Source of the DNA: Adenophora triphylla var. japonica
Taxonomy: Eukaryota; Streptophyta; Magnoliopsida; Asterales; Campanulaceae
NCBI GenBank assembly: GCA_022495995.1
Contig: JAFEMH010001234.1
Coordinates: forward strand, 372,001 to 436,000
Length of the DNA stretch: 64,000 bases
Reading direction: 5' to 3'
The translations under genes were made by a program, and so were the position numbers. Of the stretch, positions 11,241-22,572 are shown in pieces; position 1 is the stretch's first letter, and every line of letters begins with the position of its first letter. A model generated the notes under the pieces. The model saw only the letters and a program-made list of their open reading frames with translations. It was not told the DNA's origin and made no database searches.

Positions 11241-12997
11241 TGTAACGATGTGTGTTGCCATTCGCGGGAAAAATTCGATTTTTGCGTTTCTTTGAAAAAC
11301 CAAATAAAACCGGAAAAACGGAGTCGCCACGCCATTTTAATTTTGAAGGGCAAAACTTTGAAAAAAGCCCGAGATCAGATATTTAGGTTCGGAGGTCATG
11401 TTACGCGTCGGGAAGGACGTTAGTGTGCACCCGACGCGCCTCGTAAAAACGAGTCTTCCAAGCTGAAAATCATTTGTGTGTGTGTGTGTGTGTGTGTTTT
11501 GGCCAAAATAAGTTGAAACTGGAAAAAGTAAAAATTGGGATGCCTTTTTAAGACTTTAAACTGATCCCATGATTTTTTGGAGAATTTTTGGTTTGAGATT
11601 TGGTACTCAAAAAACCTTTTGAAGTTGAGAAGTCACTTCTGCCAGAAGGAAATGGCAGCAGACACCTGATTTTGAAATGGATTCAAGGGTCCTAAAACTT
11701 CATAATCTGGATGAACTCAGAGAATGAAAGTTTCTCTAGACTCCTTGAAGAAACTTTGTGTGAAAGAAATTTCCATTTTGGAGAAGATTTGAGGGGTCAA
11801 AACCTTCTGGAAACCTCAGATATGAGATCTGGATTCCCAGAAGCTGATGAACTAGCCTCTGAAAGAAAAATTGAAAAGAGGAGTTTTACTCACCCAAAAA
11901 ATAAAGTAAAAATATGTCTGGAAAGCTCTTGATGTTGGCTACAAAAAGTGTTTTGTAGTCAACACCAAATTCCAAGTTCATCTGTGTCCAAAAATTAAGA
12001 CCATGGACTGAGGTCTGAGAAAATTGCTACTGGACAGCAACTTCTCAAGAAAGAAAATATGATTTTAAGGGGGGTTTTGCATCCATGCTTGTCCCCATTT
12101 CCCTAGGTTTTGGTTAGTGATCACTAGACATTGTAGTGGTGAATCAACTATACCAAACCATCCTTGGGGTACATTAGGACTAAGCATTTCATTTGCTTGG
12201 GGAGGGGATTTTACCCTTTGAAATCAAGATTTAGTGCTTGAAAATGGTTTTTTAGGGTTTTGAAAGTGCATTTTTGCAAGTAAGAAAGAAAAGCTTTGAA
12301 AATAATGTTGATCTTTGTAGAAGATCATCCATGGAGATGGTCTTCCATGGTGATCTTCTTAGATCTAGAGAAAAAAGATGAAAGAACTACATTTTGTAGT
12401 TTGAAGATGCATGCATGGATGAGATTTAGGGTTAGGAAGAGGAGAGTTTACCAATCTTCCTTGTGTTCTTGAGTGTTTGGCTTGAGTGTATGAGTGTTTA
12501 GGGCTTTAATATGAGAGTGAGTGGATGAGTATGAGTTGGGAAAGATTGGAAAGAAAAAGGTGACAATTCTTGAGAATTCTCACTGTTTTCTCTCTATATT
12601 TCGCCAGAGGTTCGTTGCATTTGTGTTCTTCCTTTTTTATTTCTGTGACTGGAGGGCTCAATTTATAGCCCTCCTGAAAATGCAATCATGTCCGCGCGGA
12701 TGGATCCAGTCGCGTGCACTGTTCATTAATTGCTGCTTCAGGCTTTGGACACAAGGAATAATCTTTTTCAAAATTCAAATTGACCGGCCCAGATTATGTT
12801 TCCAGCATTGCTATATTTGGTTTTATTCATTTGTTTTTCTTTTTGAGATTCTTTTTAAGGTTTAACCTTAAATAACAATGCCCATTTTACCCTCACTTTG
12901 TTAGGAATGTTAGGATAGTTAGGAATTGTTAGAAATGTTATAACTTTCGTTAATTTTCTAACGAAAATTCTAACAAGCTCAAATTGGAGCACTTACA
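11241..12997 (-). repeat. 3' LTR of the inner Tat element
   Basis: Runs from TGTAACGATG to GCACTTACA in plus sense and is nearly identical to 28284-30039. It contains a (TG)n microsatellite near 11478, a TATA box on the minus strand (TATAAAT, 12661-12667) and the palindrome TCCGCGCGGA at 12691-12700 about 25 bases upstream of that TATA box. A relic of the primer binding site, GTGGCGACTCCG on the minus strand, lies inside it at about 11319-11330. Small open frames repeated in both LTR copies are not genes. Confidence 0.95.
12661..12667 (-). promoter_or_regulatory. TATA box in the LTR of the inner Tat element
   Basis: Minus-strand GGGCTATAAATTGAG, present again at 29704-29710 in the other LTR. 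It lies in the 5' third of the LTR, as expected for the U3 promoter, and follows a CG-rich palindrome by about 25 bases. Confidence 0.65.
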
Positions 12998-13014
12998 GTA
13001 GCCCCTCGGCGACG
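12998..13014 (-). other. Polypurine tract region of the inner Tat element
   Basis: Minus-strand sequence GTCGCCGAGGGGCTAC abuts the 3' LTR. The same GCCGAGGGGCT block precedes the 3' LTR of the separate Tat-like element at 62402-62412, supporting a shared lineage. Confidence 0.75.
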
Positions 13015-13384
13015 GCGCTTTCGAAGGAAGCGGGGTCGTCGATAAGAGTAAGGCTCCATATTTGGCAGGATGATCGAGTGATCGGGTGGCTGAACCTAGC
13101 GATAGGCTACCTACGTATCCCGAATGGGAATCAAGCCGATCGTAGTTCGGGTCTTTGACCACAGAGATGATGGCGTTTTAGGTGCCTCGAACACGGTGAG
13201 CGAGTTCTACAATCGGTTCTTTGGAAAGAAACTCTGTGGGGATAAGAGATGACCATTTTTGGTCGATGGCTATCATTCTGGGGGGATAGGAATGACCATT
13301 TTCGGTCGACGGGTATCCGCCCTGCTGGGGATAGGAATGACCATTTTCGGTCTCTGCTGGGGATGATTGCGATTTATCGCTTTC

Positions 13385-13715
13385 TAGTGATAGCGTCTTA
13401 GGTGCCTCAAACCTTGGAGGTGGCGCTTTAGGTGCCTCGGACCTTGATGATGGCGTTTTAGGTGCCTCGAACCTTGGAGATGGCGTTTTAGGTGCCTCGA
13501 ACCTTGAAGATGGCTTTTTAGGCGCCTCGGACTTTGATGATGATGGCTTTTTAGGCGCCTCGGACCTTAATGATGATGGCTTTTTAGGCGCCTCGGACCT
13601 TAATGATGATGGCTTTTTAGGCGCCTCGGACCTTAATGATGATGGCCTTTTTAGGCGCCTCGGTCCTTAATGATGATGGCCTTTTTAGGCGCCTCGGACC
13701 TTAATTTGAAATGGC
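13385..13715. repeat. Tandem repeat, about 30-38 bp unit
   Basis: About ten consecutive units of the type GATGATGGCTTTTTAGGCGCCTCGGACCTTAAT, drifting gradually from GATGGCGTTTTAGGTGCCTCGAACCTT at the left. It lies in the 3' untranslated part of the inner Tat element. Confidence 0.9.
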
Positions 13716-13929
13716 CTTTCGGTGGACTTTGTCTGCTGCCGAAGGATAGGGTGACCGTTTTGGTCGAGGGGCTGGACCTAATGATAGGCTACCTACGTAT
13801 CCCTAGTGGGAATCAAGCCCTTTCGTAGTTCGAGCACTACTCGAGATTCCGTTGGCTTTTGGGATTCCGTTAACTTTCTTTGAGGATTTCGTTAGCCTTT
13901 CTTGAGGAAAATCGAGACGTATTTGTGCA
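13716..13929. other. Spacer between two tandem arrays
   Basis: The phrase GGCTACCTACGTATCCC followed by AATCAAGCC occurs here and at about 13107-13140, so the spacer is itself part of a larger degenerate duplication. No coding sequence seen. Confidence 0.6.
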
Positions 13930-14810
13930 GGAAATCGGTCTTACGTTTGGCTGTGGGCAATGATTTTGATGAAAGATACGGGATCTCGTTATCTTTCTCG
14001 GGGCACTCGGTCTTACGTTTGGCTAGGGGTAATTTTGATGAAAGATACGGGATCTCGTTATCTTTCTCGGGTCACTCGGTCTTACGTTTTTCTTAGGGGT
14101 AATTTTGATGAAAGATACGGAATCTCGTTATCTTTCTCGGGGCACTCGGTCTTACGTTTCTTGCTTAGGGGTAATTTTGATGAAAGATACGGAATCTCGT
14201 TATCTTTCTCGGGGCACTCGGTCTTACGTTTGGCTAGGGGTAATTTTGATGAAAGATACGGGATCTCGTTATCTTTCTCGGGTCACTCGGTCTTACGTTT
14301 GGCTAGCAGGGGTAATTTTGATGAAAGATACGGGATCTCGTTATCTTTCTCGGGGCACTCGGTCTTACGTTTCCTTAGGGATAATTTTGATGAAAGATAC
14401 GGGATCTCGTTATCTTTCTCGGGTCACTCGGTCTTACGTTTGGCTAGGGGTAATTTTGATGAAAGATACGGGATCTCGTTATCTTTCTCGGGGCACTCGG
14501 TCTTACGTTTGGCTAGGGATGATTTTGATGAAAGATACGGGATCTCGTTATCTTTCTCGGGGCACTCGGTCTTACGTTTTTTGCTAGGGGTAATTTTGAT
14601 GAAAGATACGGGATCTCGTTATCTTTCTCGGGGCACTCGGTCTTACGTTTTACTGCCGGGGATAATTTTGATGAAAGATACGGAATCTCGTTATCTTTCT
14701 CGGGTCACTCGGTCTTACGTTTGACTGCCGGGAATGATTTTGATGAAAGATACGGGATCTCGTTATCTTTCTCGGGTCACTCGGTCTTACGTTTGACTGC
14801 CGGGGTCAAT
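13930..14810. repeat. Tandem repeat, about 70 bp unit, 12 copies
   Basis: Each unit contains GATGAAAGATACGG(G/A)ATCTCGTTATC and a variable end (GGCTAG, TTCCTTAG, GACTGCCG). The core recurs at about 13968, 14037, 14108, 14178, 14248, 14320, 14389, 14457, 14527, 14599, 14671 and 14742. Long open frames through it exist only because the unit lacks stops in some frames. Such arrays near the 3' LTR are a known trait of Tat elements. Confidence 0.93.
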
Positions 14811-15299
14811 TTTCTTGGCAAGGGGCTGACTTTGGTTAACTTTGGTTAACTTTGTCAAGTTGGGGACTGAATTGCAGAGTCCTGAAATTTTAAGGGGCAA
14901 AAGGGTCATTTTGACCCTTGCAATCTCATCCGCGCGGATAGGGATGGAAAGTCAGGGGTATTAATTGGGCCAACGCCCTTCTTCTTCCTCAGTCCAATTT
15001 CTTGAGATTGTCGAGAGCAGAGAGAGAAAAACGAGGAGAGCAGCCATTTTTGGCCCTAGAAGCTTCAAAATTCCTCCGATTTTCTTGATTTTTCGAGCAA
15101 TGGAACACGGGGAAGGCGCTTTTCAAGGCCAAGGACGTGGTCCCATAGCGGAGGCGGTGGAGCTCGTCGGATGAGGAGGCATTACAATCTTTCGCAATCG
15201 GTTGCGGAGGAGCATTACCCGATGCTTGGCAACATTGGGCTTCGGATCCGCATCTCGAACGGTATATTTCGAATCCTCTTGATCCTTTTGTCGATTTCT

Positions 15300-15950
15300 T
15301 GTTTGAAATTTTTGGATGATTTTTGAATTTTTTTTTTTTTGAATATTGAATATTGATATTGATGATATGCAATGTTGCAATGAATTTGTGAGTGTCCCAA
15401 AAATGTGCATTTTGCTTGGGAAAAAGAATTGGCATTTTCGCCACATTTTTTTTTTAATTCGAAAATTTCATGTGAAAATTCGAAGAATTGTGATTTTTTT
15501 TTTTTTGGAATTGAATATTGCATGTTCTTGATGATGATTTTTTTTTTGAAATTGAATTTTGATATTGATGAATGATGATGCAATGCATGCATTTTGTTTG
15601 GAAAGAATGGGCATTTTGCCAATATGAGATGTATGTATGTTTAGGATTTTTTTTTTTTGAAAAGTGGGACGGATTTTTCCTCCCGTTGTATGTAAGATGG
15701 ATGATATGCATGTATGCATTTTTTTTGAAAATGGGACGGAGTTTTTACTTCCGTAGGGATGCATCCTCTTTTTTTTTTTATGAATGCATTGGGACTTGCT
15801 GAAAATTGTTTTCTTTCATGCGAGAAAAATGGGGCTATGCTCATTGTATCTTTGTTATCTTTGTCGAAATTTTTTTTTTTTTTAATGTATGCAAATGCAA
15901 TCTTTTGACATTTTCTCTTCCTTTTTTTTTTTTTTACGGGCGGACACCGT
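15300..15950. repeat. T-tract-rich degenerate repeat
   Basis: Alternating blocks of 8-14 T and phrases such as GAATATTGAATATTGATATTGATGATATGCAATG and GGGCATTTTG(C)CA recur with changing spacing. It separates the 3' tandem arrays from the first antisense ORF and looks like an AT-rich untranslated tail. No gene supported. Confidence 0.55.
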
Positions 15951-15974
15951 TTTGTGACGGAGCTTGGTGAACAA

Positions 15975-17890
15975 AATGAAGACTCGAGGATCGGTGGAGT
16001 ACGTGATTGACTTGTGGGACCGGCTTCCGAATGCGGGCCGAGGAGCTTTGCGAGTCAGAGACGGATCGTTGTCGAGACGGGGCTCACGGGAGTTTGTCGA
16101 GTGCTTGAGGGGTGGTCAAGTTCCCTAAGTGCAAGGGCTTGATGTTTGCTCTGGCGCGGCATTGGTGGGACGCGACCCGCACCTTCCACTTCTTACGGGC
16201 GAGGCGGCGGCTACGCCTTCGACTATGCTTTGCGATCACGGAGTGCGTCCTTCAATGGACGCGGCATTGAGTGGAGAGATGGCTACGAGCGATCGTCTGC
16301 GAGGCTCTTCTTGGATTTTCCCTATTCCCAAAAGGGGATGGGGATGGAGTATGCGTGGTCTTCGGCAAGATCGTGGAGACCATCGCGAGTTACGAGGTGG
16401 GGAGGATAGGTTTAGCGCCGAAGCGGTGCTAGGTCCTTCCTCTGGTTTACCTTTTCGAGCACACTCTTTGGGCATGCTTTGAGGGACGGCGGTCTTTGCC
16501 TTCTTGAGGTCCTTGGAGGACATGGAGACGGTTGGAGATATTTCACTGGGGAGGCCGGGTGGTGTACTTCGCTCTTGATAGATACGGCCAGGAAGGCTGT
16601 GAGCTCCACTGTCTTGCTTCGAGTTTGCTCTGGAGGTATAAGCTCTCTTTTTGCTTTCCCTCTTTCCTTTGAGCACGCACTTTTATTTGCCTTGGATTGA
16701 TTGGATTTTTACCTTTCGCGGTATGGGCGTTGGAGTTTTTCACGTCACGGTGTGGAAGCGGCTGAGGCGTACGTCGGGCGTATCCGGCCATGCGGTCTTG
16801 GTCCCGAAGCATGCCGGGAGAAGATAAGCTCCGGGGCGTACGACTCTCGAGTACGCGGATTGCCTTCCTTTGACGGAGGCCGAGACGGATGAGGGGATGA
16901 TATTCTTCCCACAGGATCGCTTTGAGGTAGCGCGGTGAAGGGCGGCGAGATACGGGCGGTGCGGCGGAGGATTTTGAGGGCTGACTTGCGACGCCTACTA
17001 TGCGGGAGAGAGGGTGACGCGCCGGCATGGCGTGAACTCGCCTTTGAGGACACCGGTGGAGCCTCCCGCCGATATGATGCACCGGCGATCGGTCCGTGAC
17101 ACTGGGATGATTACGCGAGGCCCGGCACTTCTCGGACTTCGTGGCGATCGAGCCGTATGCGACGTTCGTCTTGAGGAGGCGAGGATGCCTCGGGTTTTGG
17201 AGAGGAGGGGCTTGGGATCCGCGGTACCCTCGGACGGATTTTCCTACATCGGGATGGGGTCCGATTGAGGGTGCGAGATCCCTCGGCCGAGCGGCTTCCA
17301 CGAGCTTTCGGCCTCGTCCAGGGTATGAAGGTATGGCTTCACCTTTTCCCCTTCTTTTCTTTCTTTTGTTTCATCATCTCTAGCATCACTTCTTTTTTTG
17401 ACGCTTTTGCTTTTGTGCGGTTTTCGGAGGTGGTCGTCGAGACAGCGAAGCAAGTGATCGGAGCAGAGGTTCATACGGAGGATGGTTGCTTGCGGGGCAC
17501 CTCGAGGCTAGGTGAGGCGACCACGGCCGGCACTTTGTCAGACGGGAGGCTTCTCCTATTCCCTCGGAGACTTCTTAGAGACCCCTCTTTCTCCTCTCAT
17601 TGATCACCGCGCGGCCTTGCCTTCGGATCACGTCATTCTTGGGGATCCGCACGGGCGGGGACACGTGCGGCGGCATGGTGGGTCGTCTCCGTATGTTCGG
17701 GAGTCGGACGCCTTCACCTTCGGATTCGATTTCTTCGGGGATCTCGGTTTACCCTATCGAGTGTGCCGGTTGGTCAGACGAGCCTCTTTACGGAGATGAG
17801 GACGATTACGAGCCCGAGACTTTCGGGGCTCCTGACGAGGCGGGCCCGAGTCGCAAGAGGGCCGGGGAGACATCGGGTCTTTGGAGACTC
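15975..17890 (+). pseudogene. First antisense ORF of the inner Tat element (degraded, possibly plant-mobile-domain-like)
   Basis: Plus-strand sequence, opposite to the element's own genes, shows scattered coding traces over three frames: WDRLPNAGRGALRVRDGSLS near 16000, LMFALARHWWDATRTFHF near 16141, and an acidic Ser/Pro/Asp tail (DEPLYGDEDDYEPETFGAPD) near 17790. The order of a WD.LP motif, an FWDPTxxxFxF-like motif and an acidic tail recalls extra ORFs of Tat elements related to the plant mobile domain. It is GC-rich compared with its surroundings and has many frameshifts. The assignment is tentative; the domain call is inference. Confidence 0.45.
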
Positions 17891-18368
17891 CGATTGATTT
17901 TTTTTTGATTTGAGATTGAGATTTAGATTTGTACATCTTATGCACATTTTTTTTTGATGTAATAATTTAGGATTTTATTTATGTTTGTTTGTTTTTTTTT
18001 TTATGCACACTCTTTTTTTTGTGGAATGTAATAATTTAGGATTTTATTTTATGAATGCAATGCAATATGAATGCGGTGTTGCATGAGCCTTGGTTTTTTT
18101 TGCAAGGGTGTTTGGTATATGGGTGGTTTGGGGAGGTTTTTGCACAAGTTTCGAGCAACGGGACGGAATATTCCCTTTTTGGTGTAGCGGCTTGGGTTGC
18201 AAAATTTTTTTTTTTTTGGGAAAGCAATCCCATCCGCGCGGATGGGGGCGCATCTCGACATTGTCCTTTAATTTTGGTTCGGACACGGTCTTGCTTTATT
18301 TCAAATTCAAATATCCTCTTCAACCTCCGGTCCAAAGAGACCATTTTCGGGAGGAAGAGAGAAAAACC

Positions 18369-19870
18369 ATGGAAAGCCTTAGAAAAGCTCCCTCAAAATT
18401 GTCCCAAGAGTCCCAAATGTCATTTTTCAACAAGTTCAAGGATTGGTCTAGGGAAATTATGCATGAGAGAAGGTCTTTCTTTGAAGAACGGTACAAGGTA
18501 CGATGCTTGTGGTCTCTCGAAGAATTGGTTCCGGATTATGACCTCTTAAGGGCTTCTTCTTCGTTTTGGGATACTAGAAGGCATGTCTTTTGCCTTTCCT
18601 TCAACGAGATTGTTCCATTGTGGAAGAATTTCGGGCCTTGCTTGGAGGTCGGAGGTGGAAGGAGATAGCAATTCCTTTGTCCGGAGGAGCTTCTTTTGTT
18701 GACAAGTTGTGCAACCTTCTTCATCTTTCCCGGAGGAAGCACGAGGCATGATCCGCGGTCCCGACCATTTTGATATTTCCGGTCTTCCCGACAGATTTAG
18801 GGGCTTAGGCTTGGTGGATGACGCCTATTGGGATGCCTTTGCACTTTGCATGTTCGGCACTTTGTTCATGGTCTATTCCTTCGGGATTTGCCATCGATCT
18901 CTGCTGGATGTTGTCGTTCATTGTCGCACAGGCGAGAGATGTCGTTCCTTTGATTCTTGGGGAGACTTTTCATGCTCTCGACGGATTAGCTACGGACGGC
19001 GGTATATGCGTAGGGGCAGCCCGTTCCTCTTGACCACATGGGCGATGGAGCGTTTGGGGGTTCTTCGGGAAACCTACGATATGATCGGAGCCTTGGACTT
19101 TTGCCGGGAGAGGTGTCGATGTAGATTTTGATGATCAGGGCTCGTGGGAGCGTTGGATGGCGGGTCGCCCAGGCTGAAGATATCGAGATGGTCGGTGCCT
19201 CGTTGGCGGGTGGAGACTCGTAGAGTGCTTCGGGGACGGGTCCCGTGTGGTTATGCTTAGGGGCTTTCTCGGTCCGGTTTCTACATTCGGCTGCGGTCTG
19301 AGGCAGTTTGGCTTGGAGCGGGTTCCTTTGGAGGGTTTTGATGATATAGCTACCGGGGTGGTGGCTCTTGTTTCCATGGATGATCCCTCGGTGTTTCCAT
19401 TTCTTTCCAGTATGGAGGTACGATGCCTTTCCTCCTCGGGTCATTCTCGGGCGTCAGAGGCCGGTGTTCACGACCACTTGGTACTGGATTGGTACGAGGG
19501 GCATGCAGGAGAGACTCGAGGTGGCTATTTTGAGACGGCGTGAGGCCATTGTAGGTGCGGAGGACAGGCTGTTTACGAGAGGAGGAGGGCCGAGGCGAGG
19601 CCAATCCTCATGACGGGGAGCGGAGACGGCTGTGACCGGACTATGAGGCTTACGTCAAGAGACGGGAGAGGAGGGCTCCTATGCTACCGGCTAGGCTACG
19701 GGAGATGAGGGATGACGCTAGGGCTACTAAGGCCACGACGGAGGCAGTTTGATAGACCCTGTTCCTATACGAGCTTGGTAGGAGGAATACCGAGCATTTT
19801 TCCGGTTCGGAAGAGAAAGACTCGGAGGGGAAGAAGAAGGGAGAGACCGATGCGAGTGGCTTGGAGTGAC
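18369..19870 (+). pseudogene. Second antisense ORF of the inner Tat element (DUF7745/plant-mobile-domain-like)
   Basis: A likely start at 18369 (MESLRKAPSKLS) opens a 99-residue frame with LWSLEELVPDYDLLRASSSF and WDTRRHVFCLSFNEIVPLW, a pattern I associate with the plant-mobile-domain-like proteins carried as extra ORFs by Tat elements. The frame breaks near 18668; downstream traces include DAYWDAFALCMFGTLFMVYS, FLGPVSTFGCGLRQFGLERV and a charged coiled-coil-like end near 19690. It lies downstream of integrase on the opposite strand. Function in the element is unknown. Degraded by several shifts. Confidence 0.6.
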
Positions 19871-20164
19871 TCTTAGGTTTCCAAGTATCCCTTTCTTGCC
19901 ATGACGGACACATTAGTTTGATTATGTATCTTAGTTTTCTTTTAGCGAGGTTGCCGGTTGTAGGAATGAATCGGGCTTAGACTCATCAAAGAGCTTTTAA
20001 CTTGTAATGAATATTTGAATTGCTTTAGAGTTTTTTTTTGAGACGCTTTCATGGTCGATCAATTGTATTGATGCCAAAGTATGGCTTTTATTTGTGCTTT
20101 AGACCGAACCGTTTCATTTGCCTACGTTCCCCTCATTTTGAGGAGCTCGGGTCTTCGTAGTTCA

Positions 20165-20560
20165 ACTTGGTGAACTCTTTTTTGTTTTTTTTTTGTTTTT
20201 TTGGTGCAACCTGTTTTTACCTAGGCCGCCCTTTTCGGGTTTCTAACCTAGTTGGGTATTACTCTTTTAGCACTCTTTTTTTTTTTGTTTTTTTTTTTGT
20301 TTTTTTTGTTTTTTTGGTGCAACCACTGTTTTTACCTAGGCCGCCCTTTTCGGGTTTCTAACCTAGTTGGGTATTACTCTTTTAGCACTCTTTTTTTTTT
20401 TTTTTTTTTTTTTTGTTTTTTTTTTTGGTGCAACCACATGTTTTTACCTAGGCCGCCCTTTTCGGGTTTCTAACCTAGTTGGGTATTACTCTTTTAGCAC
20501 TCTTTTTTTTTTGTTTTGTTTTTTTGTTTTTTTTTTTGTTTTTTTTTTTTTTTTTTTTAC
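20165..20560. repeat. Tandem repeat, about 112-115 bp unit, with long T tracts
   Basis: Three to four copies of a unit containing GGTGCAACC, TTTTTACCTAGGCCGCCC and GGGTATTACTCTTTTAGCAC, joined by T runs of varying length with interspersed G. Starts at about 20200, 20315 and 20427 are visible. It sits between the integrase end and the second antisense ORF. On the element's sense strand the tracts are poly-A. Confidence 0.9.
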
Positions 20561-20768
20561 GCGTAGTATCTGCGCGGCTTGTCACCATTCACTTTGGGTG
20601 TACAAAGGGATTCCGTCGAGGTCGCAAGTTGCATGGCGCCTCCTCAGGAGAAGATCTTACGGGACGACATATGGCCCGACCCATACGAGGCTCCCATTTG
20701 CGAGAGGGTTGATACGGGTGGGGGCTTTTCTTTTAGAACGAGATCACCTTCTCGGATCTCCCGATGCT

Positions 20769-21300
20769 TTACTTTCTTGTCGAAGGCTCTAGCCATTCTT
20801 CCTTGGTAGGCCGGATGTGTTCCATGGCCTTCGGTCGGCGTTCGTCTAGTAGGGCCAATTCGTCATGGCGACTGCGGAGCCATTCGACCTCGTTGATTTG
20901 GCTTTCCGGCGGTATACGGAGCGAGGTATTTCCGGCTCGATTGGGAGTACGGCTTCCATTCCGTATGTGAGGGCAAAGGTGTTTCCCCGGTTGCCGTTCG
21001 GCCCGTGTTACGTAGCCCGAGTGCAGTGTAACTTCTCGGGCCAATCTCTGCCTTGGACTGGCCATTTTCCGGATGATATTTTCCGAGTCTTGTTTGCTTT
21101 GCTTCGACGGCTCCGTTGGTTTGGGGCACAGTAGGGTGATGACTTGTGACGGGTTATTCGGAATTCCGCCGGCGGTTTTCACATTCCCCTTCGAAGTGGG
21201 ATCCATTATACGAAATGATTTCGGCGGCAACCCGTATCGGCACATGATGTTTTCTTTGATGAAGAGGGCAACTTTCTTTGAATTGAGGATTTTGTAGGAT
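20769..21300 (-). pseudogene. Integrase remnant of the inner Tat element
   Basis: Minus-strand frames contain ALFIKENIMCRYGLPP, EIISYNGSHFEGEC, PQTNGAVEA and RIPPESQINEVEW in order, spread over at least three frames. These are the core and C-terminal motifs of Tat integrase. The second catalytic Asp, expected in (D)NGSHF, is Tyr. The N-terminal zinc-binding part and the first catalytic Asp are absent, since the sequence joins directly to the protease-RT linker at about 21300. Confidence 0.85.
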
Positions 21301-21420
21301 TTTGCGAGCATCCTTTCCACTTCCTTCGAAGAAATGACCAATCTGCGTCTCTTTAGGCTCTTCCGCGGTTCCCAAATTCACACTTGTCAAAATCTCTTCG
21401 GCGGCTTGGGCTCGATTTTC
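21300..21420 (-). pseudogene. Protease-RT linker of the inner Tat element, fused to integrase
   Basis: The minus-strand motif TSVNLGTAEEPKETQIGHFF is the conserved segment found just before the RT domain of Tat polyproteins. It is followed here by GSGKDARKIL and then at once by integrase sequence (FKESC region). This places a deletion of RT, both RNase H domains and the integrase N terminus at about 21290-21310. Confidence 0.8.
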
Positions 21421-21429
21421 CTCTTCCGG

Positions 21430-22570
21430 ACAACACCTTAAAGATTTTTTTTTGTTGTTTGATTTTTTTTGTTTAATGTATACGCTTCTTTATCTAATGA
21501 ATTATTATTAAGAAAAATTTTTATTAATTAATTCATCATTAGTTAAAGTGGCAATCAAGGGATACTCGAAAGGTTCGTCATTTCATTGAAAACGAAAGGG
21601 AATACGGCGCTTGCTACGGACTCGTAGTCTTCGGGCGTAAGGCCGTCGGACGACCCTAGAGACTCGATCTTAACGAGAGAGGCTGGGAGGACTTGTCCTA
21701 GATTGACACAAAGGGACGGGGTACCAATCCAAGCTTGGTGATCATTTCCTCCTTAGTCGCGGACGGAGCTGAGAGAGTTTCCCAATTCTTTAGCGGCATC
21801 GCTGTTGGTGGCCTCGTGACTCGGGAAGCTGTCTTTGTTTTGTTCTCCTTTCTCAATTGCCGCTATCATCTCTTGGGTGAGCCGAGATCAATCGGGTCGG
21901 CACCTGGACTTCTTCTTCGAACAATTCTTTGCATAACCGAGACCATCCCAATCATCGAGGAAATTCCGTGGCCTTAGCTTTTGGCCTTTGTCAATTCGAA
22001 CTCGGAGTTTCGGGTCTCCACTGGGCGTAGGAATAGTGGTTGTGAGCTTCTCGAACTGTTCCACCGGAGTCGAGGCACGCCTACGAAGGTATACTCGCTC
22101 TTCGTGGTAGTGGTAGCCCCGGGTATCTTGGGTAGGTCCGGGAACATTCTACGGACCGGGTTAGCCTTGGTTCCCCCTGAACTTGTTGAGGCTATCCTGT
22201 AGCTTTAGCCATCTGCCGTAGGAGTGGGCTCTGTGATGTTTCTGGTTGTGTGGGACCCTTTACAAAGTAGTCGGCCAAATTAGGGTGAAGGGGAGAGATT
22301 TGGGATTGTCGGCGGGACCTTTCTGTGGCGGCTTCAAATCTCTTTCCCTTTGCGGTGTCATTGGGGAGGCCTCATATCCCGGGCCGTGGCGAGTATTTTG
22401 TCCTTTCACTTCGATGAGTTTGAAAGTTCCTTGTTGGCGCTTCCCAGGACCAGAGGCCGGGTAGATAGCTCATTTTCTCATCATTTTCAAGGCCGGTGGG
22501 ATTTTATCCCAGTGGCCGTCGAATCTATGTTGCACACTTGGGCCTTGGGAGGCTCGGCCAGTGAAGCTTA
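21430..22570. other. Non-coding or badly decayed segment between protease and linker
   Basis: No domain could be recognised on either strand. On the minus strand there are short coding-like stretches full of stops, consistent with the degraded spacer between Tat protease and RT. A T-rich, AT-rich patch lies at 21437-21545. Confidence 0.5.
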
Positions 22571-22572
22571 GA

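Noticed and set aside
11711..12865. Open frames duplicated in the inner Tat LTRs (also 28753-28974 and 29564-29917)
   Set aside because: LTR shadows; conserved only because the LTR pair is young.
13902..14724. Plus-strand open frames up to 254 residues with a repeated GNFDERYGISLSFSGHSVLR unit
   Set aside because: Two different frames are open at once through a 70-bp tandem array; unit length drifts by single bases, so no frame is conserved.
13930..14810. CRISPR-like regularly spaced repeats
   Set aside because: The units are directly tandem with near-identical 'spacers', the sequence is a plant retroelement 3' region, and no cas genes are present.
16129..17600. Several long minus-strand and plus-strand open frames in the GC-rich 16-17.6 kb section
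   Set aside because: High GC lowers stop frequency on both strands; only the traces matching the antisense-ORF motif order were kept, with low confidence.
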